Below, piece by piece: positions 20,362 to 29,730 of a stretch of 64,000 nt of DNA. Within the stretch, counting starts at the first letter, position 1, and each line of letters starts with the position of its first letter. Source of the stretch: Roseococcus pinisoli (GTDB lineage: Bacteria > Pseudomonadota > Alphaproteobacteria > Acetobacterales > Acetobacteraceae). Made by a program: the position numbers and the translations under genes. A model generated the notes under the pieces. It worked only from the letters and a program-made list of their open reading frames with translations. It was not told where the DNA came from and did not search any database. The DNA lies in the NCBI RefSeq assembly GCF_018413645.1, contig NZ_JAHCDA010000003.1:484969-548968 (forward strand). Reading direction: 5' to 3'.

Positions 20362-21942
20362 TTAGGCTTTGGCCTCCTCGTCCATCCGCCGCGCCAGCCA
20401 TTCGCCGATCATCACGCATGTAAAATGCGTATTGGCCCGGCAGTCGAAGGGCATGATGGCCGCATCGGCGACGCGCAGCCCGTCCACGCCCTTCACCCGC
20501 AGGTCGGGGTCGACCACGCCGCGGGGGTCCTCATAGGCCGTCATTTTGCAGGTGCCGGCGGCATGCTGCATGTCGTTCACCTGCTCCAGCATGACCCGGT
20601 CGAGCTCCGGCAGGGGCAGGGCCGCGACCTCGGCGATGTCCAGCCCGGTTTCGCCGAAGGTGATGCGGGTGGAGATGTCGGCCAGGGCCGGCTGCCGGGC
20701 GAGCTCGGCCAGGCGCCGCACGGCGTCGCGCATGCGCACCACGTCCCGATCATCGGCCAGCATGTTCTCCTCCACCACCGGGTCGATGCTCGGATCGGCC
20801 GAGGCGAGCGTCAGCTCGCCGCGCGAGAAGACGTCGTAGATGCCGGCCGCGACGCTGCCGATGGGGCCCGGCAGGTCACCCTGGCCGAAATACCGGTGGT
20901 TGAAGCCGATGAAGATCATGTCCCGGAAGCCGCCGCCGCCGAGGCCCGAGCTGTAGGTGACGCAGGAATTGGTATGGCGCTGCTTCGGGTCCTTGGAGAC
21001 GTATTCCGGCTTCAGCTCCAGGTTGATCCGGCAGATCGCGTGGTCGTGGAAATGCTTGCCGACATGCGGCATGTCCTTCACGACCTCGATCCCGAGCTTC
21101 GAGAGCTCCGCCGCCGGGCCGAGGCCGGAGCGCAGCAGGATGGCCGGCGAGTGGATGGCGCCGGAGGACAGCACGATCTCGCGCCCCCGGATCTCCTGCC
21201 ATTCGCCATCGAGCTGCACGCGCACCGCGACCGCCCGCCCATTCTCGATCACCACGCGATCGACCAGCGCGCCGCCGCGGATGGTCAGGTTCGGGCGGTT
21301 CCGCGCCGGCTCCAGGTAGCCGTCATTGGTGGTGACACGCTCGAAGTTGCGGCTGTTGATCGGGTAGCAGGAGACGCCCTCCTTGTCCGGGTCGTTCAGG
21401 TCCGGATTCCAGGGGTAGCCGCAGGCCAGCGCCGCCTCGCGCAGGCCCTTGTCCACGGGGCCCCAGGTCTCGAGCGGGGCACGATAGACGGGAATGGGGC
21501 CGCCCTGACCGTGATGAGGGACGCCGGCCATGTCCGGGTCGTCCTCCAGCTTCGTGAACAGGGGGATGACGTCCTTGGCCGACCATCCCTCGCAGCCCGC
21601 CTCGGCCCAGGCGTCGAAGGCGTCACCCACGCCCCAGATGGCGATCTGGGCGTTCACGGTGGAGGAGCCGCCCAGCGCCTTGCCGCGCCAGTAATATTTC
21701 TCCGCTTGCGCGCGGGAACGGCGCGTCACCAGCTCTGGCCACTGCCAGGCCAGCTGGTGCTGCCGGTCGTGCATGAAGGGGATGATGTTGCTGGAGCGCA
21801 GCGCCGGCGGCGCTTCGGCGGCCCGCCAGTCGCGGCCGGCCTCCAGCACGAGGACACTGCGCTTCGGGTCTTCCGAAAGGCGCCCGGCCAGGGCGGCACC
21901 GGCAGAGCCGGCGCCAACCACGATCACGTCATATTCGGTCAT
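20362..21942 (-). CDS. GMC family FAD-dependent oxidoreductase
   Basis: This 526-residue flavoprotein of the choline dehydrogenase/alcohol oxidase (GMC) family begins MTEYDVIVVGAGSAG (ADP-binding GxGxxG at residues 10-15). It has the GGSSTVNAQI signature 1, SSGAIHSPAILLRSG signature 2, and the C-terminal active-site region HAAGTCKM with NTHFTCVMIGE. It oxidises an alcohol or polyol, passing electrons to a quinone or oxygen. ATG 21942 shares its A with the TGA of the upstream binding-protein gene (TGATG), so the genes are coupled. The substrate is unknown. Confidence 0.92.
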   Translation of the reverse strand: MTEYDVIVVGAGSAGAALAGRLSEDPKRSVLVLEAGRDWRAAEAPPALRSSNIIPFMHDRQHQLAWQWPELVTRRSRAQAEKYYWRGKALGGSSTVNAQIAIWGVGDAFDAWAEAGCEGWSAKDVIPLFTKLEDDPDMAGVPHHGQGGPIPVYRAPLETWGPVDKGLREAALACGYPWNPDLNDPDKEGVSCYPINSRNFERVTTNDGYLEPARNRPNLTIRGGALVDRVVIENGRAVAVRVQLDGEWQEIRGREIVLSSGAIHSPAILLRSGLGPAAELSKLGIEVVKDMPHVGKHFHDHAICRINLELKPEYVSKDPKQRHTNSCVTYSSGLGGGGFRDMIFIGFNHRYFGQGDLPGPIGSVAAGIYDVFSRGELTLASADPSIDPVVEENMLADDRDVVRMRDAVRRLAELARQPALADISTRITFGETGLDIAEVAALPLPELDRVMLEQVNDMQHAAGTCKMTAYEDPRGVVDPDLRVKGVDGLRVADAAIMPFDCRANTHFTCVMIGEWLARRMDEEAKA

Positions 21943-23498
21943 CAGGGCTTCTCGACGTTCCAGAAGAGCGGGATGGCGGAGGGGATCAGGTTGCGCAGCG
22001 TGGCGCGGTAGGCGGCGGGCTGGGCGAACTGGCCCCAGGGCACCGCCATGCCCTGCCCGTAGACGATGCCCTGGATCTGACCCGCGATGACGCGGCGCGC
22101 CTCCGCGGAGGGCGCGCGGGCGAAGGCGTCGAAAAGCTCGTTCATGGGCCGCGAGCACATGAAGCCCACCGTGCCGGTGTCCTGGCAATTGAAGTTGATC
22201 ACCGAGTTGGTCAGCGGCGAGCCGAGGTCCACATTCAGCGCGTGCACGCCATAGGCATGCCAGCCGTCGCGCCGCGTGCGGCGGGCGAGCAGCGTGGCCC
22301 AGTCGGTCACCTGCGCATCCACGTTGAAGCCGGCGCGGCGCATACGGTCGGCCAGGATCTCGGTCGAGACGCGCGCGGCCTCGAGGTCAGAGGCGACCAT
22401 CAGAACGATGGGCTCGTTGTTGTAGCGCGTGGCACGCAGCGCGGTCCGCGCCGCCTCGATGGAGGGATTGGCCAGCGCCGAGACGCCGACATCGGATTCG
22501 TTCGGCCCGCCGCAGGTGAAGAAGGCGGGGCAGGAGCGGGAGTAGCGCTGATCGAGGCCGAAGCCTTGCATCACCTCGTTCTGGTCGACGAGGCGCAGCA
22601 GCACGGCGCGGATGGCGGGGTCATCGAAGGGCGCAGCCGCGTGGTTCAGGCGGAAGTGGCCGGTGAACATCTGCGGCCCGGTGAAGTTCTGCACGGTGAT
22701 GCGCCGATTGCGCTCGAACTGCGGCAGCAGGTCGAAGGGCGCGTACTGCATGTAGTCGATCTCGCCGGACTGCAGCGCCGCGGCGGCGGTGCCGGCATCG
22801 GGGACCACGCGGATGTCGAGGGCGTCGATCGTCACGCGCTTGCCGCCGGCGAGGAAGTCGGCGGGCTCGCTGCGCGGGACGTAGCGCGCATTGCGCCGGA
22901 GCAGCATCCGGTCGCCGGGGCGGTGGTCGGCGCGGGAATAGACGAAGGGGCCGGAGCCGACGATCTCGGTGATGCGCTCGGTGCCGGGCGTGCGCGCGAG
23001 ACGCTCGGGCATGATGAAGGGCGTGGGCGAGGCCATGGTGCCCAGCGTCTCGATGACGAGGCCGTAGGGCTCCTTCAGCACCAGCCGGAAGGTCTTCGCG
23101 TCGACCGCCTCCAGGCTGGCCGTCGCGGCCATCAGCCGTCCGCCCAGGGCCGCACGGCTGGCCCAGCGCTGCAGGGATGCGACCACGTCGGCCGAGGTGA
23201 CGGGGCTGCCGTCGTGGAACAGCAGGCCATCGCGCAGCGTGAAGGTCCAGGTCAGCCCATCGGGCGAGACCGTGTGGCTCTCCACCATCTGCGGCCGGTA
23301 GTTGAAGTTGCTATCCGGCGCGAAGAGCGTGTCGAAGACGGCATAGCCGAAGGTGCGCGTGATGTAGGCGCCGATGAAATGCGGATCGAGCGTGACGATC
23401 TCGGCTTCCAGCACCACCGTGAGGTTGGCGGCGGGGGCGGGTTTTGGCGCTCCCGAAAGGCTGGCCATGGCCAGCACGAGAAATCCCAACCGCTTCAT
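21942..23498 (-). CDS. ABC transporter substrate-binding protein, peptide/nickel family (SBP_bac_5)
   Basis: A 518-residue periplasmic binding protein with a Sec signal (MKRLGFLVLAMASLSGAP, cleavage near APAA-N), then the family features LDPHFIGAYITR, the SPDGLTWTFTLRDGLLFHDGSPVTSADV signature and an extended C-lobe. Such proteins bind oligopeptides, opines, glutathione or nickel. No permease or ATPase genes accompany it; its neighbours are an M20 amidohydrolase and a GMC oxidoreductase. Its Shine-Dalgarno and AUG lie inside the hairpin at 23496-23535, an unusual arrangement that may make translation conditional. Confidence 0.9.
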   Translation of the reverse strand: MKRLGFLVLAMASLSGAPKPAPAANLTVVLEAEIVTLDPHFIGAYITRTFGYAVFDTLFAPDSNFNYRPQMVESHTVSPDGLTWTFTLRDGLLFHDGSPVTSADVVASLQRWASRAALGGRLMAATASLEAVDAKTFRLVLKEPYGLVIETLGTMASPTPFIMPERLARTPGTERITEIVGSGPFVYSRADHRPGDRMLLRRNARYVPRSEPADFLAGGKRVTIDALDIRVVPDAGTAAAALQSGEIDYMQYAPFDLLPQFERNRRITVQNFTGPQMFTGHFRLNHAAAPFDDPAIRAVLLRLVDQNEVMQGFGLDQRYSRSCPAFFTCGGPNESDVGVSALANPSIEAARTALRATRYNNEPIVLMVASDLEAARVSTEILADRMRRAGFNVDAQVTDWATLLARRTRRDGWHAYGVHALNVDLGSPLTNSVINFNCQDTGTVGFMCSRPMNELFDAFARAPSAEARRVIAGQIQGIVYGQGMAVPWGQFAQPAAYRATLRNLIPSAIPLFWNVEKP

Positions 23499-23535
23499 CG
23501 CAACATTCCCCTCTAAGAGAGGGAATGCTGCGATG
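23496..23535 (-). promoter_or_regulatory. Hairpin sequestering the Shine-Dalgarno and start codon of the SBP gene
   Basis: In the mRNA sense the segment starts CAUCGCA-G-CAUUCCC and ends GGGAAUG-U-UGCGAUG, so the arms pair over 15 contiguous positions (one G-U). After one bulged base three more pairs (CUC/GAG type) close a 3-nt loop. The 3' arm holds GAGGGG, nine bases before AUG, and the AUG itself is the terminal part of the stem. Both ribosome contact points are therefore buried. The symmetry could alternatively be a DNA operator. Confidence 0.6.
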
Positions 23536-23568
23536 CGATATATCCGGCGTCAATGGGCGACCGGACTA

Positions 23569-23588
23569 TCCGGCGGTCATTCGCCGGA
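23569..23588 (-). terminator. Stem-loop overlapping the stop of the M20 gene
   Basis: TCCGGCG (23569-23575) and CGCCGGA (23582-23588) form a perfect 7-bp stem with a 6-nt loop that contains the M20 stop codon. No T-tract follows, so it may be partial termination or RNA-processing protection upstream of the SBP gene. Confidence 0.35.
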
Positions 23589-24740
23589 CTTCAGGCCGCG
23601 CTCGACGATGCGGGCATAGAGGGCCGAACCAAAGGGGATCGCCTCGTCGTTGAACATGTAGCGCGGGTTGTGCGGCATGGCGCCGTCGCCGTTGCCGACC
23701 AGGATATAGGCGCCCGGCACCTGCTCCATCATGAAGGAGAAATCCTCCGAGCCCATGGAGGGCGGCTTGCCGCGCGTCACCTTACCGGCGCCGACCAGCT
23801 CGGTCGCCGCCGCGACATAGGCGTCGGTCTGCTCGGGCGCGTTGACGGTCGGCGCGAAGATGAGGCGCCAGTCCACCTCGGCCGTGCAGCCCAGGCCCGC
23901 GGCCACGCCCGCGACCACGCGCTTCATGCCTTCCTCGACCTGCGTGCCCACCTTGCGGCTGAAGAAGCGCGCGGTGCCGGACATCGTCGCGGTCTCGGGG
24001 ATGACGTTGTAGGCGTCGCCGCCGCCGATCTTGGTGATGCTGATCACCGCCGCGTCGGCCGGGTTCAGGTTGCGCGAGATGATGGTCTGCGTCGCCGTGG
24101 CGATGTGGCAGGCGGCGATGACCGGATCCATGCCCGCATACGGATGCGCGCCATGCGCGCCCTTGCCGGTGACCGTGATGTCGAAGAAGGCGCCGCCGGC
24201 CATGGCCGGGCCGTCGCAGATCGCATACTCGCCCACCGGCATGCCGGGGCGGTTGTGCATGCCGAAGACGGCATCGCAGGGGAAGCGGCTGAACAGCCCA
24301 TCCTCCAGCATGGCGAGCGCGCCGCCGCAGCCTTCCTCGCCGGGCTGGAAGATGAAGTGGACGGTGCCGTCGAAGTTCCGCGTCTCGGCCAGGTACTTCG
24401 CCGCGCCGAGCAGCATGGTGGTGTGGCCGTCATGCCCGCAGGCATGCATCACGCCGCTGGTCTGGCTGCGATAGGGGACGTCGTTCGCCTCTTCGATCGG
24501 CAGCGCGTCCATGTCGGCGCGCAGGCCGATCGCCCGGTTGCCGGGGCGCCCGCGCAGCACGCCGACCACGCCGGTCTTGCCGACGCCACGATGGACCTCG
24601 ATGCCGAAGGACTCCAGCTGCTTCGCCACGATCTCGGCGGTGCGATGCTCGCCCATGCCCAGTTCGGGATGGGCGTGCAGGTCGCGCCGGAGCTCCGTCA
24701 GCTCGGGATGGTATTCGCTGATCTTGCTGAGCGGGGACAT
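23577..24740 (-). CDS. M20 family metallopeptidase/amidohydrolase
   Basis: This 387-residue enzyme resembles hippurate hydrolase and N-acyl-amino-acid amidohydrolases. Metal ligands are visible in HACGHDGHTTMLLGAA, the catalytic acid in FIFQPGEEGCGG, and further ligands in MHNRPGMPVG and GSEDFSFMME. The 190-310 insert matches the M20 dimerisation domain. No signal peptide is seen, so it probably releases an amino acid from an acylated or peptide substrate in the cytoplasm. It lies 78 bp upstream of the SBP gene on the same strand, suggesting the binding protein captures its substrate. Confidence 0.9.
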   Translation of the reverse strand: MSPLSKISEYHPELTELRRDLHAHPELGMGEHRTAEIVAKQLESFGIEVHRGVGKTGVVGVLRGRPGNRAIGLRADMDALPIEEANDVPYRSQTSGVMHACGHDGHTTMLLGAAKYLAETRNFDGTVHFIFQPGEEGCGGALAMLEDGLFSRFPCDAVFGMHNRPGMPVGEYAICDGPAMAGGAFFDITVTGKGAHGAHPYAGMDPVIAACHIATATQTIISRNLNPADAAVISITKIGGGDAYNVIPETATMSGTARFFSRKVGTQVEEGMKRVVAGVAAGLGCTAEVDWRLIFAPTVNAPEQTDAYVAAATELVGAGKVTRGKPPSMGSEDFSFMMEQVPGAYILVGNGDGAMPHNPRYMFNDEAIPFGSALYARIVERGLKSGE

Positions 24741-24813
24741 GTGGCGGCAGCTCCTGAATGTTCGGGGAGCATGCTAGGTTCCGCGCCCGCGGCGGACAAC
24801 CGGCCGCGCCGCC

Positions 24814-25395
24814 TCAGGCGGAGACGCGGGCCGTGTCGAGGAAATTCTTCAGCAGCGCGTGGCCGTGCTCGGAGGCGATGCTCTCCGGATGGAACTGCAC
24901 GCCCTCGATCGGCAGGCTGCGGTGGCGCAGCCCCATGACCAGCCCGTCCGCCGTCTCGGCCGTGACCTCGAGCTCGTCGGGCAGGCTCGACCGCTCGACG
25001 ACGAGCGAGTGGTAGCGCGTGGCGCTGAAGGGGGAGGGAAGGCCGACGAAGACGCCCTTGCCCTCATGCGTCACCTCCCAGACCTTGCCGTGCACCGGCG
25101 TGGGCGCGCGGATCACGCGGGCGCCGAATTGCTGGCCGATGGCCTGATGCCCGAGGCAGACGCCGAAGAGCGGCAGCCTGGCCTCGGCCGCCGCGGCGAT
25201 GAGCGGGAGGCAGATGCCGGCCTCGTTCGGCGTGCAGGGGCCGGGGGAAAGCACCACCGCGTCCGGCCGCATGGCGAAGACGTCCTGCACGGAGAGCGCA
25301 TCGTTGCGCTTCACCACCGCCTCTACGCCCAGGTCGCCCAGGAAGTGGTACAGGTTGAAGGTGAAGCTGTCGTAATTGTCGATGAGCAGAAGCAT
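24814..25395 (-). CDS. trpG: Anthranilate synthase component II (glutamine amidotransferase)
   Basis: The 193-residue class I glutamine amidotransferase supplies ammonia to TrpE for anthranilate formation. The opening LLLIDNYDSFTFNL, the oxyanion motif SPGPCTPNEAGIC, the nucleophile cysteine in GVCLGHQAIGQ and the His-Glu pair in VQFHPESIAS are all present. It may double as PabA for p-aminobenzoate. It follows trpE on the same strand after a 57-bp gap. The usual next genes trpD and trpC are absent; an M20 amidohydrolase follows instead. Confidence 0.96.
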   Translation of the reverse strand: MLLLIDNYDSFTFNLYHFLGDLGVEAVVKRNDALSVQDVFAMRPDAVVLSPGPCTPNEAGICLPLIAAAAEARLPLFGVCLGHQAIGQQFGARVIRAPTPVHGKVWEVTHEGKGVFVGLPSPFSATRYHSLVVERSSLPDELEVTAETADGLVMGLRHRSLPIEGVQFHPESIASEHGHALLKNFLDTARVSA

Positions 25396-25452
25396 GCGAC
25401 AGGATGTCGCGGGACGGCGCCCGGGGTCAAGCCGAGCGCCGTCGCCGGTAGC

Positions 25453-26955
25453 TCAGCGGTTGCCGGCGGCGAAGCGCACTGCCTCGTCGGCCGCCCGGAA
25501 GAGCGCCTTGGCCTTCTGGATGCATTCCTCGTGCTCGGCGCGCGCATCGCTGTCCGCCACCACGCCGGCGCCGGCCTGCACGTGCAGCATCCCTTCCTTC
25601 ACCAGCGCCGTCCGCAGCGCGATGCAGACGTCCATGTTGCCGTCGACGCCGAAATAACCGACGCCGCCGGCATAGAGGCCGCGCCGCGAGGGCTCCAGCT
25701 CCTCGATGATCTCCATCGCCCGCACCTTTGGCGCGCCCGAGAGCGTGCCGGCCGGGAAGCCCGCCTGCAGCGCGTCCAGCGCCGTCAGCCCGGGACGCAG
25801 CTTGCCCCGGACCTCGGAGGCGATGTGCATCACCTGGCTGTAGCGCTCGATGCGGAACTGCGCCGTCACCTTCACGGTGCCGATGGCGGCCACGCGGCCG
25901 ACATCGTTGCGGCCGAGGTCGAGCAGCATGAGATGCTCGGCGCGCTCCTTGGGATCGGCGAGCAGCTCGACCTCCAGGGCCGCGTCCTCCTCGGGCGTCG
26001 CGCCGCGGCGGCGCGTGCCGGCGAGGGGGCGGATGGTCACCTCGCCGTCCTTCGCGCTCACCAGGATCTCGGGCGAGGCGCCGACGGTCGCGAAGGTGCC
26101 GAAGTCGAAGAAGAACAGGTAGGGCGCCGGGTTGATCCGCCGCAGCGCCCGGTAGAGGGCGAAGGGCGCCAGGGCGAAGGGAGTCGAGAATCGCTGGCTC
26201 GGCACGATCTGGAAGGCGTCGCCGGCGCGGATGTATTCGCGTGCCCGCTCCACCGCCGCCATGTAGCCTTCCGGCGTGAAGTTCGAGGTCGGCGCCTGGG
26301 TGGGCGGCAGGCGCGTGGGCGGCGCCGGGCGGGGCAGGGGGCGCGCCAGGGCGGCCTCCGCCTCGTCGAGTCGCGACTGGGCCAGTGCCCAGGCGGTCTC
26401 GGCATCCTGCGCCTTGTCGGCCCAGACAGGGGTGATCAGCGTCAGCGCGTCGCGCACGTGGTCGAAGACGGCGACGATCGTGGGGCGGATCATCACGCCC
26501 TCAGGGATGCCCAGCACGTCCGGATTATCGGCCGGCAGGCGCTCCATCTGGCGCACCATGTCGTAGCCGAGATAGCCGAAGAGTCCGGCCGCGATGGGCG
26601 GCAGCCCCGCCGGCAGCGGCATGCGGATGGCCTCGATGCGCTTGGCCAGGGCCTGCAGCGGCGGCAGTTCCTCCGGCTCGAAGGCATGCGGCGCCGAGAG
26701 GGCGTGCGGGTTGCATTCCGCCACGCCGTCGCGGCAGCGCCAGATCATGTCGGGCGCCAGGCCGATCGCGGAATGGCGGCCGCGCGCGGCCCCGCCCTCG
26801 ACGCTCTCCAGCAGGAAAGCATATGGCTTGCCGTCCGCCAGCTTGAGGAAGGTGCCGACCGGGGTTTCCAGGTCGGCCACGCGCTCGCGCCAGACGAGCT
26901 GCGGCTGCCCGGCCTCGAGGGCGGCGCGGAAACTCGCAAAATCTGGTGAGCTCAT
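25453..26955 (-). CDS. trpE: Anthranilate synthase component I
   Basis: This 500-residue chorismate-utilising enzyme makes anthranilate from chorismate and ammonia, the first step of tryptophan synthesis. The C-terminal chorismate-binding domain has GDAFQIVPSQRF, RPLAGTRRRG, DLGRNDVGRV and the GTLSGAPKVRAMEII signature. The N-terminal FLLESVEGG segment corresponds to the tryptophan feedback-binding LLES motif, so inhibition by tryptophan is expected. ATG 26955 is separated by one base from the ppiD stop, so the two are probably co-translated. Confidence 0.96.
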   Translation of the reverse strand: MSSPDFASFRAALEAGQPQLVWRERVADLETPVGTFLKLADGKPYAFLLESVEGGAARGRHSAIGLAPDMIWRCRDGVAECNPHALSAPHAFEPEELPPLQALAKRIEAIRMPLPAGLPPIAAGLFGYLGYDMVRQMERLPADNPDVLGIPEGVMIRPTIVAVFDHVRDALTLITPVWADKAQDAETAWALAQSRLDEAEAALARPLPRPAPPTRLPPTQAPTSNFTPEGYMAAVERAREYIRAGDAFQIVPSQRFSTPFALAPFALYRALRRINPAPYLFFFDFGTFATVGASPEILVSAKDGEVTIRPLAGTRRRGATPEEDAALEVELLADPKERAEHLMLLDLGRNDVGRVAAIGTVKVTAQFRIERYSQVMHIASEVRGKLRPGLTALDALQAGFPAGTLSGAPKVRAMEIIEELEPSRRGLYAGGVGYFGVDGNMDVCIALRTALVKEGMLHVQAGAGVVADSDARAEHEECIQKAKALFRAADEAVRFAAGNR

Positions 26956-26956
26956 G

Positions 26957-28852
26957 TCATTCCCCGCCCGCGATCTGGTCGACCAGACGCGGGTTGATCC
27001 GAACATTGGCGCGCGCGCGGAGCGCGGCGATGTACTGCGCCTCGAGGTCCTCGGCCATCGCCTGGGTGGTCTCGGTGCGCAGCGTGGCCAGGGCCTCGGT
27101 CGAGCCGGAGAGATCCGGCTCGGTGATGCCCAGGAGCTGCACGACGGCGAAGGACTGCGGACGCTCGATCATCGTCGCGTCGCGGCCGCGCAGCTCGAAG
27201 ACCGGGGCCAGCAGGTCGCGCGGCATCGGGTTGGCGCCGCTCGCCTCGCGGCTGAAGGGACCCAGCTCCTCGGCGGTGAGGCCGGCTTCCGTCGCGGCCT
27301 CGGCCAGGGTCTTGCCGGCGCGGGTGGCGGCCAGCAGGGCGGCGGCGCGCTCCTCCTGCGAGCGGCGGCGCGCATCGGCCACCCAGGCCGTCTCCACCTG
27401 CTCGCGCACCGTGTCGAGCGGGCGCAGGGCGGGGGCCTGGATGTCGCGCACCTCGACGGCCATGAAGCCCCAGTCGCCTTCCTGCATGCGGGGCGCGGCA
27501 CCGCGCTCGGTGCCGAAGATCGTCCGCAGCACCTCGGTGCGGACGGGCGCGGCGACCGGGATCGCGGCCTCGGTGCCTTCCGGCGTGCGGCCGGCGGCGT
27601 CGATCTTCCCCTCGAAGAAGCCGAGCGAGAAGCGTCGCGCGGCCTCGGCCAGGGTGGAACCGCCGGCCAGCGCGTCCTCGACCTGGCTGACGCGCTCGAA
27701 GGCCATGTCCGCCGCGCGCTCGGCGGCGATTTCCTGGCGCAGCTCGTCACGCACCTCGTCCAGCGTCCGGATATGGCCGGCTTCCACCTGGCCGAGCTTC
27801 ATGACGTGCCAGCCGAAGGCGGTGTGGACCGGGGCGGAGATGGCGCCCGGCTCAAGCGCGAAGGCGGCCTCGGCCAGCTCGGGCAGGGGCAGCTCGGTGC
27901 GCGAGCTGAGCGGCAGGGTGGAGGCCAGCCCGCCCGCTTCCTGCGCCGCCGTCTCGATGGCGGCGAAGTCGCTCTCGGTCCGCCAGCGCTCGGCGATGGC
28001 GCGGGCCGCCGCCTCGTCCTGCATCACGACCTGGAAGATCTCGCGCTTCTCGGGCGTCTCGAAGCGGCCGCGATTGGCGGCATAGGCCTCCTCGATGTCG
28101 TGGTCGCTGACTTCCACCTCGGTCATGATCCGCGCGGCGTTCAGCGTCGCGACGGCCACGTCCCGGTATTCGGGGGTCGAGAAGCGGGCGGCGTTGTTCT
28201 CATGGAAGCGCTCGAGCTGCGCCTGGGTCGGCGTGCCGGGATCCGGCGCGGCCGAGAAGGGCAGCTCGACCAGGGAGGCGGTCCGCTGCTGCTGCGCCCA
28301 GGAAAGGAGGCGGTTGGTCAGCGCCTCGGGCCCGGCGGCGCCGGCGCGCACGGCGCCGGTCAGCTGCTGGCGCGCGACGTCGGCGCGCAGCAGGCCAAGG
28401 AAGCGGGCCTCGGTCAGCTCGTTGTTGCGGAGGAAGGCGTCGAAGACGACGCGGGAGAAGCGGCCGTCGCCGCCGTGGAAGGCGGGGATCTGGAAGATGT
28501 AGTCGCGCACGGCCTCGTCCGGCACGGCGAGGCGCAGGCGCTCCACCTCCTGGCGGATCGCGCGGTCGAGCACGAGGGTCTCGATGGCCTGGCTGGCGAT
28601 GGCACGGCGGATGGCGGCATTGATCTCGATGCGGCCCTGCAGCTGGCGCTGGACGCGCTGGAGCTCGCGCCGGGCGGCGTCCTGCGCCTCCTCGACCTCG
28701 ATCTTGTCGCTGCCCACGCGCGCGACGGCGGTGTCGCGACCGAGGTTGCGAAGCGTGTCCTCGATCCCCCAGGCCGCGAAGGAGAGGATGAGGAGGACGA
28801 AAAGGGCCCTCGCGAACCACGTGCCGGCGAGGCGGCGCATCCAGGTGATCAT
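26957..28852 (-). CDS. ppiD: PpiD-like SurA/parvulin-domain periplasmic chaperone
   Basis: This 631-residue protein has a single N-terminal membrane anchor ([25 protein letters not shown]), a SurA-type N domain, and a weak parvulin segment ([26 protein letters not shown]). The fold and size match PpiD, which helps newly exported proteins at the Sec translocon. Parvulin catalytic residues look degenerate, so it may act mainly as chaperone, as is true of E. coli PpiD. The start at 28852 is favoured by the anchor position; 28864 is an alternative, and neither has a strong ribosome-binding site. It heads the ppiD-trpE-trpG run. Confidence 0.88.
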   Translation of the reverse strand: MITWMRRLAGTWFARALFVLLILSFAAWGIEDTLRNLGRDTAVARVGSDKIEVEEAQDAARRELQRVQRQLQGRIEINAAIRRAIASQAIETLVLDRAIRQEVERLRLAVPDEAVRDYIFQIPAFHGGDGRFSRVVFDAFLRNNELTEARFLGLLRADVARQQLTGAVRAGAAGPEALTNRLLSWAQQQRTASLVELPFSAAPDPGTPTQAQLERFHENNAARFSTPEYRDVAVATLNAARIMTEVEVSDHDIEEAYAANRGRFETPEKREIFQVVMQDEAAARAIAERWRTESDFAAIETAAQEAGGLASTLPLSSRTELPLPELAEAAFALEPGAISAPVHTAFGWHVMKLGQVEAGHIRTLDEVRDELRQEIAAERAADMAFERVSQVEDALAGGSTLAEAARRFSLGFFEGKIDAAGRTPEGTEAAIPVAAPVRTEVLRTIFGTERGAAPRMQEGDWGFMAVEVRDIQAPALRPLDTVREQVETAWVADARRRSQEERAAALLAATRAGKTLAEAATEAGLTAEELGPFSREASGANPMPRDLLAPVFELRGRDATMIERPQSFAVVQLLGITEPDLSGSTEALATLRTETTQAMAEDLEAQYIAALRARANVRINPRLVDQIAGGE

Positions 28853-28937
28853 GGCTTCGCGCATAGCGGTTTGCCGGGCGGTTGCCAAACGGGCCGACGG
28901 AAGGCTTGATCGGCGGGGACAAGTTAAGGTCGAATTG

Positions 28938-29687
28938 ATGACGCCTGGAATTCGTCCGCTGATCGCGGGCAACTGGAAGATGCATGGCACCCTGCGCGAG
29001 GCCGCGCGCCTCGCCGAAGGTGTGCGAGAGGGCGTGAAGGGCGCGGATCTGCTCGTCTGCCCGCCCGCCGTCCACCTTCATCCGGTGGCCGTGGTGCTGC
29101 TCGGCAGCCCCGTCGCGGTGGGCGCGCAGGATTGCCACGCGGCGGCCAAGGGCGCCCATACCGGCGATCTGAGCGCCGAGATGGTGCGGGACGTGGGGGC
29201 GACGCATGTCATCCTCGGCCATTCCGAGCGCCGGGCGAATCACGGCGAGACCGATGCCGACGTGCGGGCCAAGGCCGAGGCCGCTCTGGCCGCGGGGCTC
29301 ATCCCCATCGTCTGCGTGGGCGAAACGGAGGCCGAGCGCCTGGCTGGCGAGGCCGAGGCGGTCGTGACGAAGCAACTCGCCGGCTCGCTGCCGGACGGCT
29401 TCGCCGCGGCGGGCGGAATCGTGGCCTATGAGCCCGTCTGGGCCATCGGCACCGGCCGCACGCCGACCGAGGCGGAGGTCGCGGCGATCCACGGGACCAT
29501 GCGGCAGTCGCTGGTCGGCCGCTTCGGCGAGAAGGCTCAGGGGACGCGCCTGCTCTATGGCGGGTCCGTGAAGCCGGGGAATGCGGCGGGGATCTTCGCC
29601 CTGGCGAATGTGGATGGCGCCCTGGTGGGGGGCGCGAGCCTGGTCGCGGCCGACTTCCTGGCGATCGCGCAGGCCTTCCCGGTCTGA
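28938..29687 (+). CDS. tpiA: Triosephosphate isomerase
   Basis: This 249-residue glycolytic enzyme interconverts dihydroxyacetone phosphate and glyceraldehyde 3-phosphate. The catalytic lysine is Lys14 in AGNWKM, the histidine electrophile is in LGHSERR, and the general base Glu is in [10 protein letters not shown] with the phosphate loop [11 protein letters not shown]. The gene is divergent from ppiD, with a 73-bp gap that holds promoters for both. A strong stem-loop follows its stop. Confidence 0.97.
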   Translation: MTPGIRPLIAGNWKMHGTLREAARLAEGVREGVKGADLLVCPPAVHLHPVAVVLLGSPVAVGAQDCHAAAKGAHTGDLSAEMVRDVGATHVILGHSERRANHGETDADVRAKAEAALAAGLIPIVCVGETEAERLAGEAEAVVTKQLAGSLPDGFAAAGGIVAYEPVWAIGTGRTPTEAEVAAIHGTMRQSLVGRFGEKAQGTRLLYGGSVKPGNAAGIFALANVDGALVGGASLVAADFLAIAQAFPV

Positions 29688-29698
29688 GGCCTTAAGAG

Positions 29699-29724
29699 CC
29701 GCGGGCCGCATCTGCGGCCCGCGG
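29699..29724. terminator. Bidirectional terminator-like hairpin, tpiA / serine hydrolase
   Basis: A perfect 12-bp inverted repeat (CCGCGGGCCGCA, then its complement) with a 2-nt centre lies between the stops of tpiA and the convergent hydrolase gene. It is the strongest stem in the window, though without a T-tract. Confidence 0.6.
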
Positions 29725-29730
29725 GACCGG

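Noticed and set aside
21943-22188. 82-codon extension of the GMC oxidoreductase
   Set aside because: It is antisense-free but lies fully inside the binding-protein gene; the true start is at the FAD fold at 21942.
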